From contig CAKUZB010000010.1 in the NCBI GenBank assembly GCA_934717745.1, positions 1-64,000 of the forward strand: a stretch of DNA of 64,000 nucleotides, in the 5' to 3' direction. This document shows, piece by piece, positions 7,887 to 16,218 of this stretch. The notes below the pieces were generated by a model. That model was not told where the DNA came from. It saw only the letters and a program-made list of their open reading frames with translations, and searched no databases. This DNA is from an uncultured Candidatus Melainabacteria bacterium (GTDB lineage Bacteria; Cyanobacteriota; Vampirovibrionia; Gastranaerophilales; Gastranaerophilaceae). Made by a program: the position numbers and the translations under genes. Each line of letters opens with the position of its first letter. Position 1 is the stretch's first letter.

Positions 7887-9869
7887 ATGGAACGCAAATT
7901 CAAACTCGTATCAAAATATTCGCCATCAGGCGACCAACCAAAAGCCATTGAACAACTTGTAAATGGAATTAATTTAGGATTTGACTCGCAGACTTTACTT
8001 GGGATTACAGGTTCTGGCAAAACTTTTACGATTGCCAATGTTATTGAAAAAGTTCAGAAGCCAACACTAATAATTGCTCACAACAAAACTCTTGCGGCTC
8101 AACTTTACAACGAATTTAAAGAATTATTCCCTGAAAACGCAGTAGAATACTTCATATCATACTACGATTACTATCAACCGGAAGCATACATACCAAGAAC
8201 TGATACTTATATTGAAAAATCTGCAAGTATCAACGAAGAAATTGATAGGCTTCGCCACAATACCACAAGAAGTCTTTATGAAAGAAACGACGTTATTGTA
8301 GTGGCATCAGTTAGTTGTATTTACGGTTTGGGACTTCCTGAAAACTACTTCAAAGGCTCTATTGAACTTTCAGTCGGCATGGAAATTTCCAGAGAACAAC
8401 TTTTGGCACACTTGGTAAGTGTTCAATATACAAGAAACGATTTAGTTTTAGAACGTGCAAACTTTCGGGCAAGAGGGGATATTGTCGAAATTATTCCGTC
8501 TTACGAAAAAATTATCACAAGAGTTTATTTCTTTGGCGATGAAATCGAAAAAATTGTAAAAATTGATGCAACAACAGGTGAAATTCTTGAAACCGTCGAA
8601 AAAACCGTAATTTATCCGGCAGTGCATTACCTTGCTTACGACGAAGATACCGATGAAACAATCAGTCTTATTCGACAAGAACTTCAATCAAGACTTGCAG
8701 AATTAAACACTCAAAATAAACTTATCGAAGCACAAAGACTTGAACAAAGAGTAAAATACGATATAGAAATGATTAAAGAAATGGGTTACTGTTCAGGCAT
8801 TGAAAACTATTCAAGAATTATTGAACGCAGACCAAAAGGGTCTGCACCAGCGACTCTTTTGGATTATTTCAGAGGTGATTTTTTAACAGTTGTAGATGAA
8901 TCTCACGTAACTTTACCACAAATTAAGGGAATGTCGCACGGAGATGCAGCAAGAAAAGATACCCTGATTGAGTATGGCTTCAGATTACCTTGTGCAAAGG
9001 ATAACAGACCATTAAAAAATGAAGAATTTTATGCAAAAGTTGGTCAAAAGATTTATATTTCAGCAACTCCTGCGGAATTTGAATTAAAATCTTCTCAACA
9101 ATTTGTTGAACAAATTATTCGTCCAACAGGACTTGTCGACCCTAAAATTAGTGTTCGCCCAATCGAATCACAAATTCCAGACTTGAAAGCGGAAATCGAA
9201 AAACGAACAAAAAAAGACGAAAGAGTTCTTATCACAACACTTACAAAACGTATGGCAGAAGATTTATGCGATTATTTCTTGCAAGAAGGAATAAAAGTTC
9301 GCTACTTGCACAGCGAAATTCAATCTTTAGAACGTATTGAAATTTTACGAGATTTAAGACTTGGCGAATTCGATGTTCTTATCGGTGTAAACTTACTTCG
9401 AGAAGGACTTGATATACCTGAAGTTTCGCTTGTTGCAATCATGGACGCAGACAAAGAAGGCTTTTTACGTTCAGAAACAAGTTTAATCCAAACAATCGGT
9501 CGTGCTGCTCGTAATTCTTGCGGTGAAGTAATTATGTATGCAGACAATATGACCGATTCTATGCAAAAAGCAATTAATGAAACAGAACGTCGTAGAGAAA
9601 TTCAGATTGAACATAACAAAAAATATGGAATTATTCCAAAAACTATCAAAAAACCTATCGAAAACAATCTGCTTTCACTTGTTGCAAGTTATAGAAACCT
9701 TGAAGATATTGTTGCAGAAGAAATGGTAGATTTGGGAATAGAAAAGAAAGACTTGCCAAAACTTATATCTAAACTTGAAAAAGATATGCACAAGGCAGCA
9801 AAAATACTTGATTTCGAACGTGCAGCCGAAATTAGAGACCAACTAAAAAAACTAAGAGAGATGTTATAA
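7887..9869 (+). CDS. uvrB: Excinuclease ABC subunit B
   Basis: 660 residues, full length. UvrB receives damage from UvrA, verifies it with its beta-hairpin and recruits UvrC. Seen: P-loop GITGSGKTFT near 40, the beta-hairpin YYDYYQPEAYIP near 92-103, DEAD-like DESH (VVDESHVT), helicase motifs V and VI (LLREGLDIPEV, QTIGRAARN), and the C-terminal UVR domain (DFERAAEIRDQLKKL) for UvrC binding. There is no ribosome-binding site. A TAAAAT box ends 6 bp before the ATG, so the message may be leaderless. It meets the convergent pilin gene with a 1-bp gap. Confidence 0.97.
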   Translation: MERKFKLVSKYSPSGDQPKAIEQLVNGINLGFDSQTLLGITGSGKTFTIANVIEKVQKPTLIIAHNKTLAAQLYNEFKELFPENAVEYFISYYDYYQPEAYIPRTDTYIEKSASINEEIDRLRHNTTRSLYERNDVIVVASVSCIYGLGLPENYFKGSIELSVGMEISREQLLAHLVSVQYTRNDLVLERANFRARGDIVEIIPSYEKIITRVYFFGDEIEKIVKIDATTGEILETVEKTVIYPAVHYLAYDEDTDETISLIRQELQSRLAELNTQNKLIEAQRLEQRVKYDIEMIKEMGYCSGIENYSRIIERRPKGSAPATLLDYFRGDFLTVVDESHVTLPQIKGMSHGDAARKDTLIEYGFRLPCAKDNRPLKNEEFYAKVGQKIYISATPAEFELKSSQQFVEQIIRPTGLVDPKISVRPIESQIPDLKAEIEKRTKKDERVLITTLTKRMAEDLCDYFLQEGIKVRYLHSEIQSLERIEILRDLRLGEFDVLIGVNLLREGLDIPEVSLVAIMDADKEGFLRSETSLIQTIGRAARNSCGEVIMYADNMTDSMQKAINETERRREIQIEHNKKYGIIPKTIKKPIENNLLSLVASYRNLEDIVAEEMVDLGIEKKDLPKLISKLEKDMHKAAKILDFERAAEIRDQLKKLREML

Positions 9870-9870
9870 A

Positions 9871-10692
9871 CTACTTACATGTAGTGTTTGTTGTCCAATC
9901 TAATACTTTTCCATTTGAACATTTACCTTTTGTTGTTTTTAGATAGTCCATATTATCGTGTTTGATAATCCATGCAGAGTGAAAAAATCCATCAACAGAA
10001 AAATTACCAGTTATACCTAATCCCTCGGGATAAATACCTGATTTTGTAACACCAAACAGAAATAGGTCTTTTCCACGAGTATTTGCACCCTTTGAACCAT
10101 CTATATCTACATACATACCTCCACAAACATCTTCTATATCATTACGAGAAGAATTACAATCTTTCGAAGATATATTAAAATTCACCGCAGTACCATCTGC
10201 TAACAAAAACATTGGATACCCCAAAGCCACAATACCAGTGTTACTATCTTGTTCACCGGACAAACTTTTTTCTTTGCCACTAGAAAAACAACCTAAACCA
10301 CTAGTACCACAGTTTTTTGAAATTTTCATAAATTCAGTCATGCGTTCTGCAAAACGTTGATTGTAAGCAGTCGCATTAGCATCGTTAAGAAACCATTCAT
10401 CAATAGGTCCATAAACAGATTGAGCACGACCTAATGCGTCCTCTAAGTTTTGATATATTTTTTTAACTTTAGCAATTTTTTCTTTTTCACCGGTTGATGA
10501 ATTCAAGTTTGGTAAAGTCAATGCAGACACTATACCGATAACACCCATTACTATTAGAGTTTCGGCTAAAGTAAATGCAACAACTTTCGAGAACGACATC
10601 CTCCCTTTATTATGACCTCTTTTTATATTTCCAGATGCAACAATAAGCACTGAATTACACAACTGATTTATTAATTCAAATATCTTTTTCAT
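9871..10692 (-). CDS. Type IV pilin-like protein with prepilin N-terminus
   Basis: 273 residues. FTLAETLIVMGVIGIVSALT at about 40-59 is a class of prepilin N-terminal helix with the conserved Glu at position 5 of the mature protein; cleavage would fall before the Phe (VVA/FTLAE). The start at 10692 has GGGAG 8 bp upstream and gives an unusually long, basic leader of about 39 residues. An internal ATG (MSFSKVVAFTLAE) would give a normal short leader. The C-terminal part has about six cysteines and a GIYPEGLGITGNF segment, typical of globular pseudopilin heads. PilD at 2263 is the likely processing enzyme. A TTCTA repeat sits just upstream of the promoter. Confidence 0.88.
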   Translation of the reverse strand: MKKIFELINQLCNSVLIVASGNIKRGHNKGRMSFSKVVAFTLAETLIVMGVIGIVSALTLPNLNSSTGEKEKIAKVKKIYQNLEDALGRAQSVYGPIDEWFLNDANATAYNQRFAERMTEFMKISKNCGTSGLGCFSSGKEKSLSGEQDSNTGIVALGYPMFLLADGTAVNFNISSKDCNSSRNDIEDVCGGMYVDIDGSKGANTRGKDLFLFGVTKSGIYPEGLGITGNFSVDGFFHSAWIIKHDNMDYLKTTKGKCSNGKVLDWTTNTTCK

Positions 10693-10723
10693 AAAAATTG
10701 CTCCCTTAAAATAATATATTTTA

Positions 10724-10752
10724 ATTATGGCATTTTTTTTAAAAGGTCGCAA
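10724..10752 (-). promoter_or_regulatory. Promoter of the pilin-like gene
   Basis: On the minus strand TTGCGA (10752-10747), a 17-bp spacer and CATAAT (10729-10724) form a good sigma-70 promoter. The start would be near 10717, giving a leader of about 25 nt that contains AAGGGAG. The TTCTA tract ends 3 bp upstream of the -35. Confidence 0.7.
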
Positions 10753-10755
10753 TAC

Positions 10756-10800
10756 TTCTATTCTATTCTATTCTATTCTATTCTATTCTATTCTATTCTA
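10756..10800. repeat. Pentanucleotide microsatellite, nine perfect TTCTA copies
   Basis: Nine uninterrupted copies of TTCTA (TAGAA on the coding strand of the pilin gene). As 5 is not a multiple of 3, it puts stops in every frame and cannot be coding. It lies where an UP element or activator would bind for the pilin promoter, so copy-number change could alter expression. Confidence 0.97.
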
Positions 10801-11063
10801 TTAATGATTATAGTTGATTTTCGACAATTTGAAAGTGTTTTTTACATTTATTTACATTTATCATTTTTTTTTGATTAATTCAACCATAAACAATAAATTA
10901 AATCTATACAATAACGAAATTATCACAAGATTTTTCTCTCTTATATAATATGATTTATTTAATCTATAAGAGTTTGTTTGATTTTTAAAAATAAATTCAG
11001 CAAAACACAAGCATACCACAATGAAGTGTTATATCTTTTTTATAAAAAAATTTAAACAAAATA
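10801..11063. other. AT-rich intergenic region
   Basis: Between the repeat and the promoter of the next gene there is no credible open frame, hairpin terminator or tRNA. Composition is very A/T-rich. I see nothing further in it. Confidence 0.6.
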
Positions 11064-11091
11064 TTGACTTTTAAAAAACTACCATTAAATA
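11064..11091 (+). promoter_or_regulatory. Sigma-70 promoter for the 119-residue gene
   Basis: TTGACT (11064-11069), a 16-bp spacer and TAAATA (11086-11091). The message would begin near 11098 and carries GGAGAG 5 bp before the ATG at 11122. Confidence 0.6.
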
Positions 11092-11121
11092 GATTGTGTT
11101 AAGAGAATAAGGAGAGTCAAT

Positions 11122-11481
11122 ATGTCTATTAATGCAATCAAATCACAACTGCTTAGTATTCAACAAGCAAAAACCAACGTTAAAACTGACGTTAAAGAAG
11201 AAAACAACAACACACAATCTTCGCAAACAACACCAACTACAAACAAACAAATTTCTGCGGATGATGTATTTAAATACATGTCTGCAACAACCACCACATC
11301 TGTTCAAATGAAGAGAGCCATCAACGTCAAAGCCTATGTTAACAAGGAAAGTGCCGATAGAATTTCTGCTTCAATGAAAACTTTTGAAGAAAAGTTCGCA
11401 TCTAAACTTTCAACTGTAAAATCAGAATTTGGCAACATTACAGACGAATTAGCAGAAAAAATTACACTATCAATGTTTTAG
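11122..11481 (+). CDS. Small uncharacterised Ser/Thr-rich protein
   Basis: 119 residues, no signal peptide or membrane segment. The first 50 residues are polar and low in complexity (many Asn, Gln, Thr); the C-terminal half is predicted helical and amphipathic (SADRISASMKTFEEKFASKL). A good promoter, a strong ribosome site and a terminator 44 bp after the stop show it is a real single-gene unit, probably well expressed. I do not recognise the family. The amphipathic C-terminus could serve oligomerisation, as in filament or secreted helical proteins, but that is a guess. Confidence 0.75.
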   Translation: MSINAIKSQLLSIQQAKTNVKTDVKEENNNTQSSQTTPTTNKQISADDVFKYMSATTTTSVQMKRAINVKAYVNKESADRISASMKTFEEKFASKLSTVKSEFGNITDELAEKITLSMF

Positions 11482-11524
11482 AATTTACTTTAAAATTAAA
11501 TAGAATTGCATTATGTAGATACAT

Positions 11525-11550
11525 GCCCGAAGAAATTCGGGCTTTTCTTT
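11525..11550 (+). terminator. Rho-independent terminator of the 119-residue gene
   Basis: GCCCGAA, GAAA loop, TTCGGGC, then TTTTCTTT. The T-run is only on the plus strand, so it acts mainly on the upstream gene. Confidence 0.9.
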
Positions 11551-11556
11551 GAAAAA

Positions 11557-11715
11557 TTATTCTTGCTCTTTTTTTGCCTTTTTAATTTTCAATACGTCAT
11601 TTTCCATTACACATTCAACTTTATCTGTTAATGGATCGACTTTTAGCAATTGCAAAATAGTCTGTGGCATAAACAATGCCCAACCATTTCCACTTCTGAA
11701 AAGTTTTCTTTCCAT
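11557..11715 (-). CDS. Small AbrB/MazE-type DNA-binding protein
   Basis: A 52-residue frame (MERKLFRSGNGWALFMPQTI...). Residues 5-30 follow the swapped-hairpin AbrB/SpoVT pattern: RSGNGWALFMPQTILQLL, then VDPLTDKVE, then a final beta-strand and a Lys-rich tail. AAGGG lies 8 bp before the ATG at 11715. Proteins of this type bind DNA as dimers and are transition regulators or antitoxins. No toxin gene (MazF or PIN domain) lies beside it, so it may be a solitary regulator. The fold call is moderately sure. Confidence 0.72.
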   Translation of the reverse strand: MERKLFRSGNGWALFMPQTILQLLKVDPLTDKVECVMENDVLKIKKAKKEQE

Positions 11716-11930
11716 AAAATTTACCCTTACTTTTACTTGACATTATTATGGCTAATCATTTAAAATTAATCTACACTAATTTTATATATATTATGTAAGG
11801 GTTATTATGTTAAAAAAAAATCTTTTATCTATTTTTGAAAATTCTTATTTTTCCTTTTAAAATGTTTGTTGCTTGTTCTTACATCTACATGGGAAAAATT
11901 GACGAAGCCGAAGATATTTTTAATGATATA
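11716..11930. other. Short intergenic stretch with gene scraps
   Basis: No full gene. Two tiny plus-strand frames are present: 17 codons from 11817, preceded by AAGGG, and 23 codons from 11862 to 11933 ending YMGKIDEAEDIFNDI, which reads like one helix of a TPR repeat. They may be remnants of a broken TPR gene. Confidence 0.35.
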
Positions 11931-11971
11931 TAAAACGGGCGATTTTGTTTTCAACAAAATCGCCCGTTTTA
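11931..11971 (-). terminator. Long perfect hairpin terminator
   Basis: An 18-19 bp perfect stem (AAAACGGGCGATTTTGTT and its complement) around a 3-nt loop, 12 bp downstream of the stop of the 165-residue gene. The stem ends in a T-run on both strands, so it can work bidirectionally. Confidence 0.88.
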
Positions 11972-11983
11972 TATTCTATCTAC

Positions 11984-12481
11984 TTATTTCAAATAATGTT
12001 CTTTACCTACACCGAAAGCATTTCTTGCTACATCAACTGCTCCGTATGCTGCCAAGCCTGTTGCTGCAACTTTTGAAACTTTTCCTTTTGTCAAAATGGT
12101 TACTGCACTTAATGCTAGAGGAACTACATTTGAAACTAACGATTCTGCAACACCTTTCACATAACCTTTTGCTGAATTAAAGAAATTTCTAACTTTATTA
12201 AACAATTGACCTTTCATTTCCATATCAAAACGTTTGTTTTGAATTTCACTCATTAAACAACTTGGTTTGTTTATTTGTTTCGAATCCATATAGGCATCAA
12301 GTCCGGCATTAGCAATTGCTTCTCGTCTTGTTTCACCGGCTCTTACCTTACCTAATTTGTGAGCATCATAAACAACTGCTGCCAAACCTACGTAACCTGT
12401 TGTTTTTGCAACTGCGTTGCCAAAATTAAACTTTTTAGCATTTGCTGTTGCGACTGTTGGGTTTTGAATTGCCATTGACAT
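11984..12481 (-). CDS. Uncharacterised protein with C-terminal hydrophobic helices
   Basis: 165 residues. No signal peptide. A short Gly/Ala-rich hydrophobic stretch at about 28-38 (TTGYVGLAAVVYDA) and a longer one at about 115-150 (VPLALSAVTILT, then AATGLAAYGAVDVARNAFG) could pair with membranes. AGGAAA lies upstream of the ATG. It lies 57 bp after the 248-residue gene, probably in the same transcript, and is followed by a strong terminator. Gly/Ala-rich hydrophobic tracts of this kind also occur in the large toxin-like protein at 20177-24829, but I see no real alignment. Function unknown. Confidence 0.7.
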   Translation of the reverse strand: MSMAIQNPTVATANAKKFNFGNAVAKTTGYVGLAAVVYDAHKLGKVRAGETRREAIANAGLDAYMDSKQINKPSCLMSEIQNKRFDMEMKGQLFNKVRNFFNSAKGYVKGVAESLVSNVVPLALSAVTILTKGKVSKVAATGLAAYGAVDVARNAFGVGKEHYLK

Positions 12482-12538
12482 TTTGTTTTATTTCCTTTTA
12501 TTTAATAATTTCGTTGTACTTGTTTGCTTGTTTTTGTT

Positions 12539-13285
12539 TTACTGAGGCATTCTTAATAATATTTTATCTGCTATGTCTGCCTCTTGTGAGCCATGTTTTT
12601 GTTTTGACATTTGTTTTAATAACTGATTTGTAAAATCATCACCTGTTATTAAGTTTGCCTCTAAGGCTGCTAATGATAGACTTCTTATGCTTAACTCAGG
12701 ATCTTGTAACATTTTGTTTGTTAATGCTGTTAACGCCGGATTATCTTTTCTATCTGTATCTTCTTGAAGTCTTGCTACTACGTCTTGTCCCGCCATTAAT
12801 CTTAATTTTGTATCTTGTGAATTTAAATAACTTTCTAAGTTTCTTACGTAGTGGTCAGTCAATTCCATTTTTGGTTGATTTGAAGAAGTGTTTTTGGCGA
12901 TTTTTTGAATTGCTTCGACCAACTCTTTTGGAATTTCTACTTCTTGTTTTATTAAATTTGTTTGAACTCCTGTTGGTGTTTGTGGTTCTTTTTGAACTGT
13001 TTGAATTGGTTCTTTATCATCAACAGGTTTTGGTGCTCCTTGTAAGTTTGCCTCTGCATTGGCTTTGTTTATACCTTTCATTTGGTTTTCCAATGCTACT
13101 TGATTTAATTTATTTATCGCCGGCATTGCAAAGGAATTTATATAATAAGCCGCAGGATAACAACCATTATTCAATACCATTGTTGGCGACATTGTTGCCG
13201 GTTTTGACATATAGCCGGCACTTGGTGTGCTTACAGAAATATTTACACTTGGAGTATTACCTACAAACTTTGATACGTTTTGCAT
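12539..13285 (-). CDS. Uncharacterised protein with HEAT-like C-terminal helices
   Basis: 248 residues. The N-terminal 90 residues are Ser/Pro/Asn-rich and look disordered (SVNISVSTPSAGY, many Pro). From about 140 the sequence becomes helical: VRNLESYLNSQDTKLRLMAGQ, then RLQEDTDRKDNPALTALTNK, then DPELSIRSLSLAALEANL. This is a spacing typical of HEAT or armadillo-type repeats that bind proteins. There is no signal peptide. The upstream region carries the GGCAATTTTT element (13358-13367) shared with the toxin-like genes. First gene of a two-gene operon. Confidence 0.7.
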   Translation of the reverse strand: MQNVSKFVGNTPSVNISVSTPSAGYMSKPATMSPTMVLNNGCYPAAYYINSFAMPAINKLNQVALENQMKGINKANAEANLQGAPKPVDDKEPIQTVQKEPQTPTGVQTNLIKQEVEIPKELVEAIQKIAKNTSSNQPKMELTDHYVRNLESYLNSQDTKLRLMAGQDVVARLQEDTDRKDNPALTALTNKMLQDPELSIRSLSLAALEANLITGDDFTNQLLKQMSKQKHGSQEADIADKILLRMPQ

Positions 13286-13335
13286 CTTTTATTAACCTAA
13301 CCTAAAATATTATTTATTTTAACCTTACCTACATA

Positions 13336-13367
13336 TATATAAAGTCTAAAACCATGTAAAAATTGCC
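13336..13367 (-). promoter_or_regulatory. Candidate promoter with shared GGCAATTTTT element
   Basis: Minus strand: GGCAATTTTT (13367-13358), 16 bp, TATATA (13341-13336), about 50 bp before the ATG at 13285. The same element at the same spacing precedes the TNT-domain gene (19354-19323). See findings. Confidence 0.5.
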
Positions 13368-13419
13368 TTTTCAGGCTCTTTATTAAGAAATGTTAACAAA
13401 GTTTTTTTATAAAAAAAAT

Positions 13420-13428
13420 TGTTATAAT
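13420..13428 (+). promoter_or_regulatory. Extended -10 box placed for a leaderless transcript
   Basis: TGTTATAAT ends 6 bp before the ATG at 13435, so transcription would start at the start codon itself. Confidence 0.55.
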
Positions 13429-13434
13429 TGAGGT

Positions 13435-13737
13435 ATGAATAATTTTCAAAAAGAACTTCCAAAATATTTGTGTTTACACTGCAACAAATGTGGCGGGACA
13501 CTACCAGAGAGTGCTTTTTCACCGATACCCGATGGGTGCGGATATGCCGGTTGGATTTTTTTAAAACAAGAAGAACACAAACAAAAAGTTAGAAAATTAG
13601 ATGAAGAAATTGTATTGTTAGATGTAAAAATTAAAAATTCAAAAAGCAATACTAAAAGAAAAAAATTTGAGCATGCAAAAATCAAAGTTTTAAATAAACT
13701 TGAAGAATTAAAACAATTTGGTCCAATTGATTTTTAA
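13435..13737 (+). CDS. Small Cys-rich protein with coiled coil
   Basis: 100 residues. The first half holds CLHCNKCGGTLPESAF and DGCGYAGWIF, a likely metal-binding cluster with four cysteines in CxxCxxC...C order. The second half (about 45-90) is a charged coiled coil (QKVRKLDEEIVLLDVKIKN). There is no signal or membrane segment. A TGTTATAAT box ends 6 bp before the ATG and there is no usable ribosome site, so the message may be leaderless. A hairpin follows 19 bp after the stop. I do not recognise the family; a zinc- or iron-binding regulatory role is possible. Confidence 0.75.
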   Translation: MNNFQKELPKYLCLHCNKCGGTLPESAFSPIPDGCGYAGWIFLKQEEHKQKVRKLDEEIVLLDVKIKNSKSNTKRKKFEHAKIKVLNKLEELKQFGPIDF

Positions 13738-13755
13738 AAAATATTCTTTTTTGAA

Positions 13756-13786
13756 ACGGCGGAAATTTCGAAGAAATTTCCGCCGT
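13756..13786. terminator. Hairpin between convergent genes
   Basis: ACGGCGGAAATTTC, 3-nt loop, GAAATTTCCGCCGT, a perfect 14-bp stem between two convergent stops. T-runs are weak on both sides; a bidirectional terminator is likely. Confidence 0.75.
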
Positions 13787-13791
13787 CAAAA

Positions 13792-14523
13792 TTAAAATAA
13801 TCTTTCGTAAGGGCTTTCAGAATCTTTTTTTGTTTGACCGATGTAATCAGCGAACACAAGATAATTAAAAACAAACCCCATACATAGATATAAAATCATA
13901 AAGAAATTTGTTGGATTTTTTCCACTTAAGAAAAAAATTATCATTGCCGGCAATACAATAAAAACTGCAACTACCAAAAAATCTTGAATTACAAAAAACA
14001 ACAAATTTACGATAAAAGTTTTTAATGCTCTTAAAACTTTCATTGGGTTATAAGAGTCTAAAACCTTGCCTGTATCTAAAGATTGAGTAACTCCGGCAAA
14101 GTATATTGACATCATCAATGTATAAAAAATAAAAGCAATAATATACAAAGAGACCTGCTCTTGCTCTGATGCTAATTGTGGATATAAAGTTAAAATATAA
14201 CTAAACAATAAAAACAATCCAAAACATACAATAACAGATGGGATTGAAGCGATTATAGCAAGTCCTAAAGTTAAAAACATTCTAATTGGCATTAAAAACG
14301 ATGGAAGTAACATCGGTTCTGCATTACAAGAACGTCTTATTGTTTCAAAAAATATTGCGGCAAAAACAACCCCAAACACAATATTGATAATTCCGCTAAC
14401 AATTTGTTGTCCGCTTAAAGTTGCATAAGTTGCAATTACCGCAGGTATTGATAAAATCAATATTTTAATCATTGCATATCTATCAGATGCAACATTTCTA
14501 ACGCAATCTATAATATTAACCAT
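13792..14523 (-). CDS. Polytopic membrane protein, unknown function
   Basis: 243 residues with about six transmembrane helices (first at about 20-40, last at about 205-230) and a short charged C-terminus (GQTKKDSESPYERLF). The pattern of paired helices with Gly and Pro resembles small DUF4013-like or glycerophosphoryl-type membrane proteins, but I see no diagnostic motif. It follows pheS by 16 bp in the kdsA-MBL-pheS operon, which gives little clue to its job. Confidence 0.75.
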   Translation of the reverse strand: MVNIIDCVRNVASDRYAMIKILILSIPAVIATYATLSGQQIVSGIINIVFGVVFAAIFFETIRRSCNAEPMLLPSFLMPIRMFLTLGLAIIASIPSVIVCFGLFLLFSYILTLYPQLASEQEQVSLYIIAFIFYTLMMSIYFAGVTQSLDTGKVLDSYNPMKVLRALKTFIVNLLFFVIQDFLVVAVFIVLPAMIIFFLSGKNPTNFFMILYLCMGFVFNYLVFADYIGQTKKDSESPYERLF

Positions 14524-14539
14524 TTTTACTCCTTAATAA

Positions 14540-15574
14540 TTAAAATTGTCTTAAAAATCTTTCGTCATTATTGAAGAATAATCTAATATCATCAATTGCA
14601 TATTTAAGCATAGCAAGTCTTTCAACACCCATACCAAAAGCAAAACCGCTATACACTTCAGGGTCAATTCCTGAATCTCTTAATACATTTACGTCAACCA
14701 TGCCTGCACCAAGAATTTCTAACCAACCTGTACCTGAACAAGTTCTGCAACCTTTACCCTTGCACATAATACATTCAACATCGATTTCAACTGATGGTTC
14801 AGTGAATGGAAAGAAACTGCTTCTAAATCTTGTTGGTCTTGATGCACCAAAATATAATCTCAAAAATTCATTCATAACACCTTTTAAGTCAGCCATTGTA
14901 ACATTTTTATCAATGTATAAACCTTCGATTTGGTGGAAGAAGTTATTTTTTCTTGAGTTAATATTTTCGTTTCTATAAACTCTGCCAGGTGCAATAATTC
15001 TGATTGGAGGTTTTGAATCTGCCATTGTACGAACTTGAGCACCTGAAGTTTGACTTCTTAAAAGAACATTTGGTGCAACATTTGTATAGAATGTATCTTG
15101 CATGTCTTTTGCAGGGTGGTCAGCAGGGAAATTTAACATGTCAAAATTGAAGTATTCAGTTTCAACTTCCGGAGAGTTTTTGTCAGGAGCAACTGAAAAA
15201 CCTAAAGTGTGGAAAATATCAGTAATTTCATTGATTGTTTGTGTTATTGGGTGAACGTGTCCCATTTGAACAAATTTACCGCTCAAAGTTACATCAATTT
15301 TTTCTTTTTTAAGTTTTTCGTCTAATTCTTTTTTGTAAAATTCATCATATTTTTCTTTTACTTCTGCTTCCAGTTTGTTTGCTACTTCGTTTGCAAAAGC
15401 CCCTACAACTCTTTTATCTTCGTCAGAAAGGTCTTTCAAATTTTTCTTAATCGAATTCAATTCACCTTTTCTGCTTAAATATTTCAATTTTAATTCTTCA
15501 ATATCTGCAATTGATTGTGCTGTGTTTAAATCTGCTTTTGCAGAATCATAAATTTTTTGTAATTGTTCTTTCAT
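14540..15574 (-). CDS. pheS: Phenylalanyl-tRNA synthetase alpha subunit
   Basis: 344 residues, the usual bacterial length. It charges tRNA-Phe together with PheT, which is not in this window. The N-terminal coiled coil (1-90) binds tRNA. Class II motifs are visible: FRSSFFPFTEPSVEID (motif 2 region) and FAFGMGVERLAMLKY (motif 3). Between them CIMCKGKGCRTCSGTGW is the zinc-ribbon-like insert found in many PheS. The gene is not next to pheT, unlike the common pheST operon; it is instead the third gene after kdsA and an MBL hydrolase. Confidence 0.96.
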   Translation of the reverse strand: MKEQLQKIYDSAKADLNTAQSIADIEELKLKYLSRKGELNSIKKNLKDLSDEDKRVVGAFANEVANKLEAEVKEKYDEFYKKELDEKLKKEKIDVTLSGKFVQMGHVHPITQTINEITDIFHTLGFSVAPDKNSPEVETEYFNFDMLNFPADHPAKDMQDTFYTNVAPNVLLRSQTSGAQVRTMADSKPPIRIIAPGRVYRNENINSRKNNFFHQIEGLYIDKNVTMADLKGVMNEFLRLYFGASRPTRFRSSFFPFTEPSVEIDVECIMCKGKGCRTCSGTGWLEILGAGMVDVNVLRDSGIDPEVYSGFAFGMGVERLAMLKYAIDDIRLFFNNDERFLRQF

Positions 15575-15591
15575 GTCCCTATTTTCCTTTT

Positions 15592-16218
15592 TTATAAAAC
15601 TGGATTATATTTCTTTTCAAAACCTACAGAAGTTGAATCTCCATGTCCCGGGTATATTTTAACACTATCGTCAAACATTTCCAAGATATTTTTCACACTT
15701 TGACGAATTTGCTGATAACTTCCGCCAGGTAAATCTGTTCTACCTACACTACCCTCAAAAATTGTATCACCTGAGAATAACTTATTATCTACAAAATAAC
15801 AAACACCGCCTTTTGTATGTCCGGGAGTTTGTATCACTTTAATTTTTTCATCACCGATAAAAATTTCAGAATTTTCATCAATATATTTTGTAATGTAAGG
15901 TACTTTTACATCTTCAACATTACCAACAAAAGTACTTACAAACCCAACCACATCTTCGATTAAGTCCTTATCCTCAATTGGTGCTAAAATTTCAACCTCA
16001 GGCATAACCTCGTGAAGTTTATTTATTCCCAAAATATGGTCAAAATGTCCATGAGTAACCAAAACATATTTCAAATTAGCACAGTGCTCATCTAACATTT
16101 CCAACAAATCTTCTTCAAATTTTGAGCAATCAATAAGAATCGCATCTTTTGATTTTTCATCAATAAGAAGATAATTGTTGTTTTCTATCATGCCTGTAAC
16201 TATTGTTTCTAAAATCAT
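15592..16218 (-). CDS. Metallo-beta-lactamase-fold hydrolase (glyoxalase II-like)
   Basis: 208 residues. THGHFDHILG is the HxHxDH motif; GHTKGG, GDTIFEGSVGRTD and YPGHGD supply the other metal ligands of a binuclear centre. The GxVGRxDL segment is typical of the YcbL / persulfide-dioxygenase-like branch of small glyoxalase-II-like enzymes. It likely hydrolyses a thioester or related small metabolite in the cytoplasm. The start overlaps the kdsA stop by 4 bp, so the two are translationally coupled. Confidence 0.9.
   Translation of the reverse strand: MILETIVTGMIENNNYLLIDEKSKDAILIDCSKFEEDLLEMLDEHCANLKYVLVTHGHFDHILGINKLHEVMPEVEILAPIEDKDLIEDVVGFVSTFVGNVEDVKVPYITKYIDENSEIFIGDEKIKVIQTPGHTKGGVCYFVDNKLFSGDTIFEGSVGRTDLPGGSYQQIRQSVKNILEMFDDSVKIYPGHGDSTSVGFEKKYNPVL

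Noticed and set aside
10756..10800. TTCTA tract as a CRISPR array or coding repeat
   Set aside because: Unit is 5 bp without spacers, and stops occur in all frames.
11817..11933. Small TPR-like frames as a real gene
   Set aside because: 17 and 23 codons, in different frames; at best remnants.
12655..13305. 216-codon Leu-rich frame on the plus strand
   Set aside because: It is the antisense of the 248-residue gene; runs of Leu come from reading AT-rich helices backwards.
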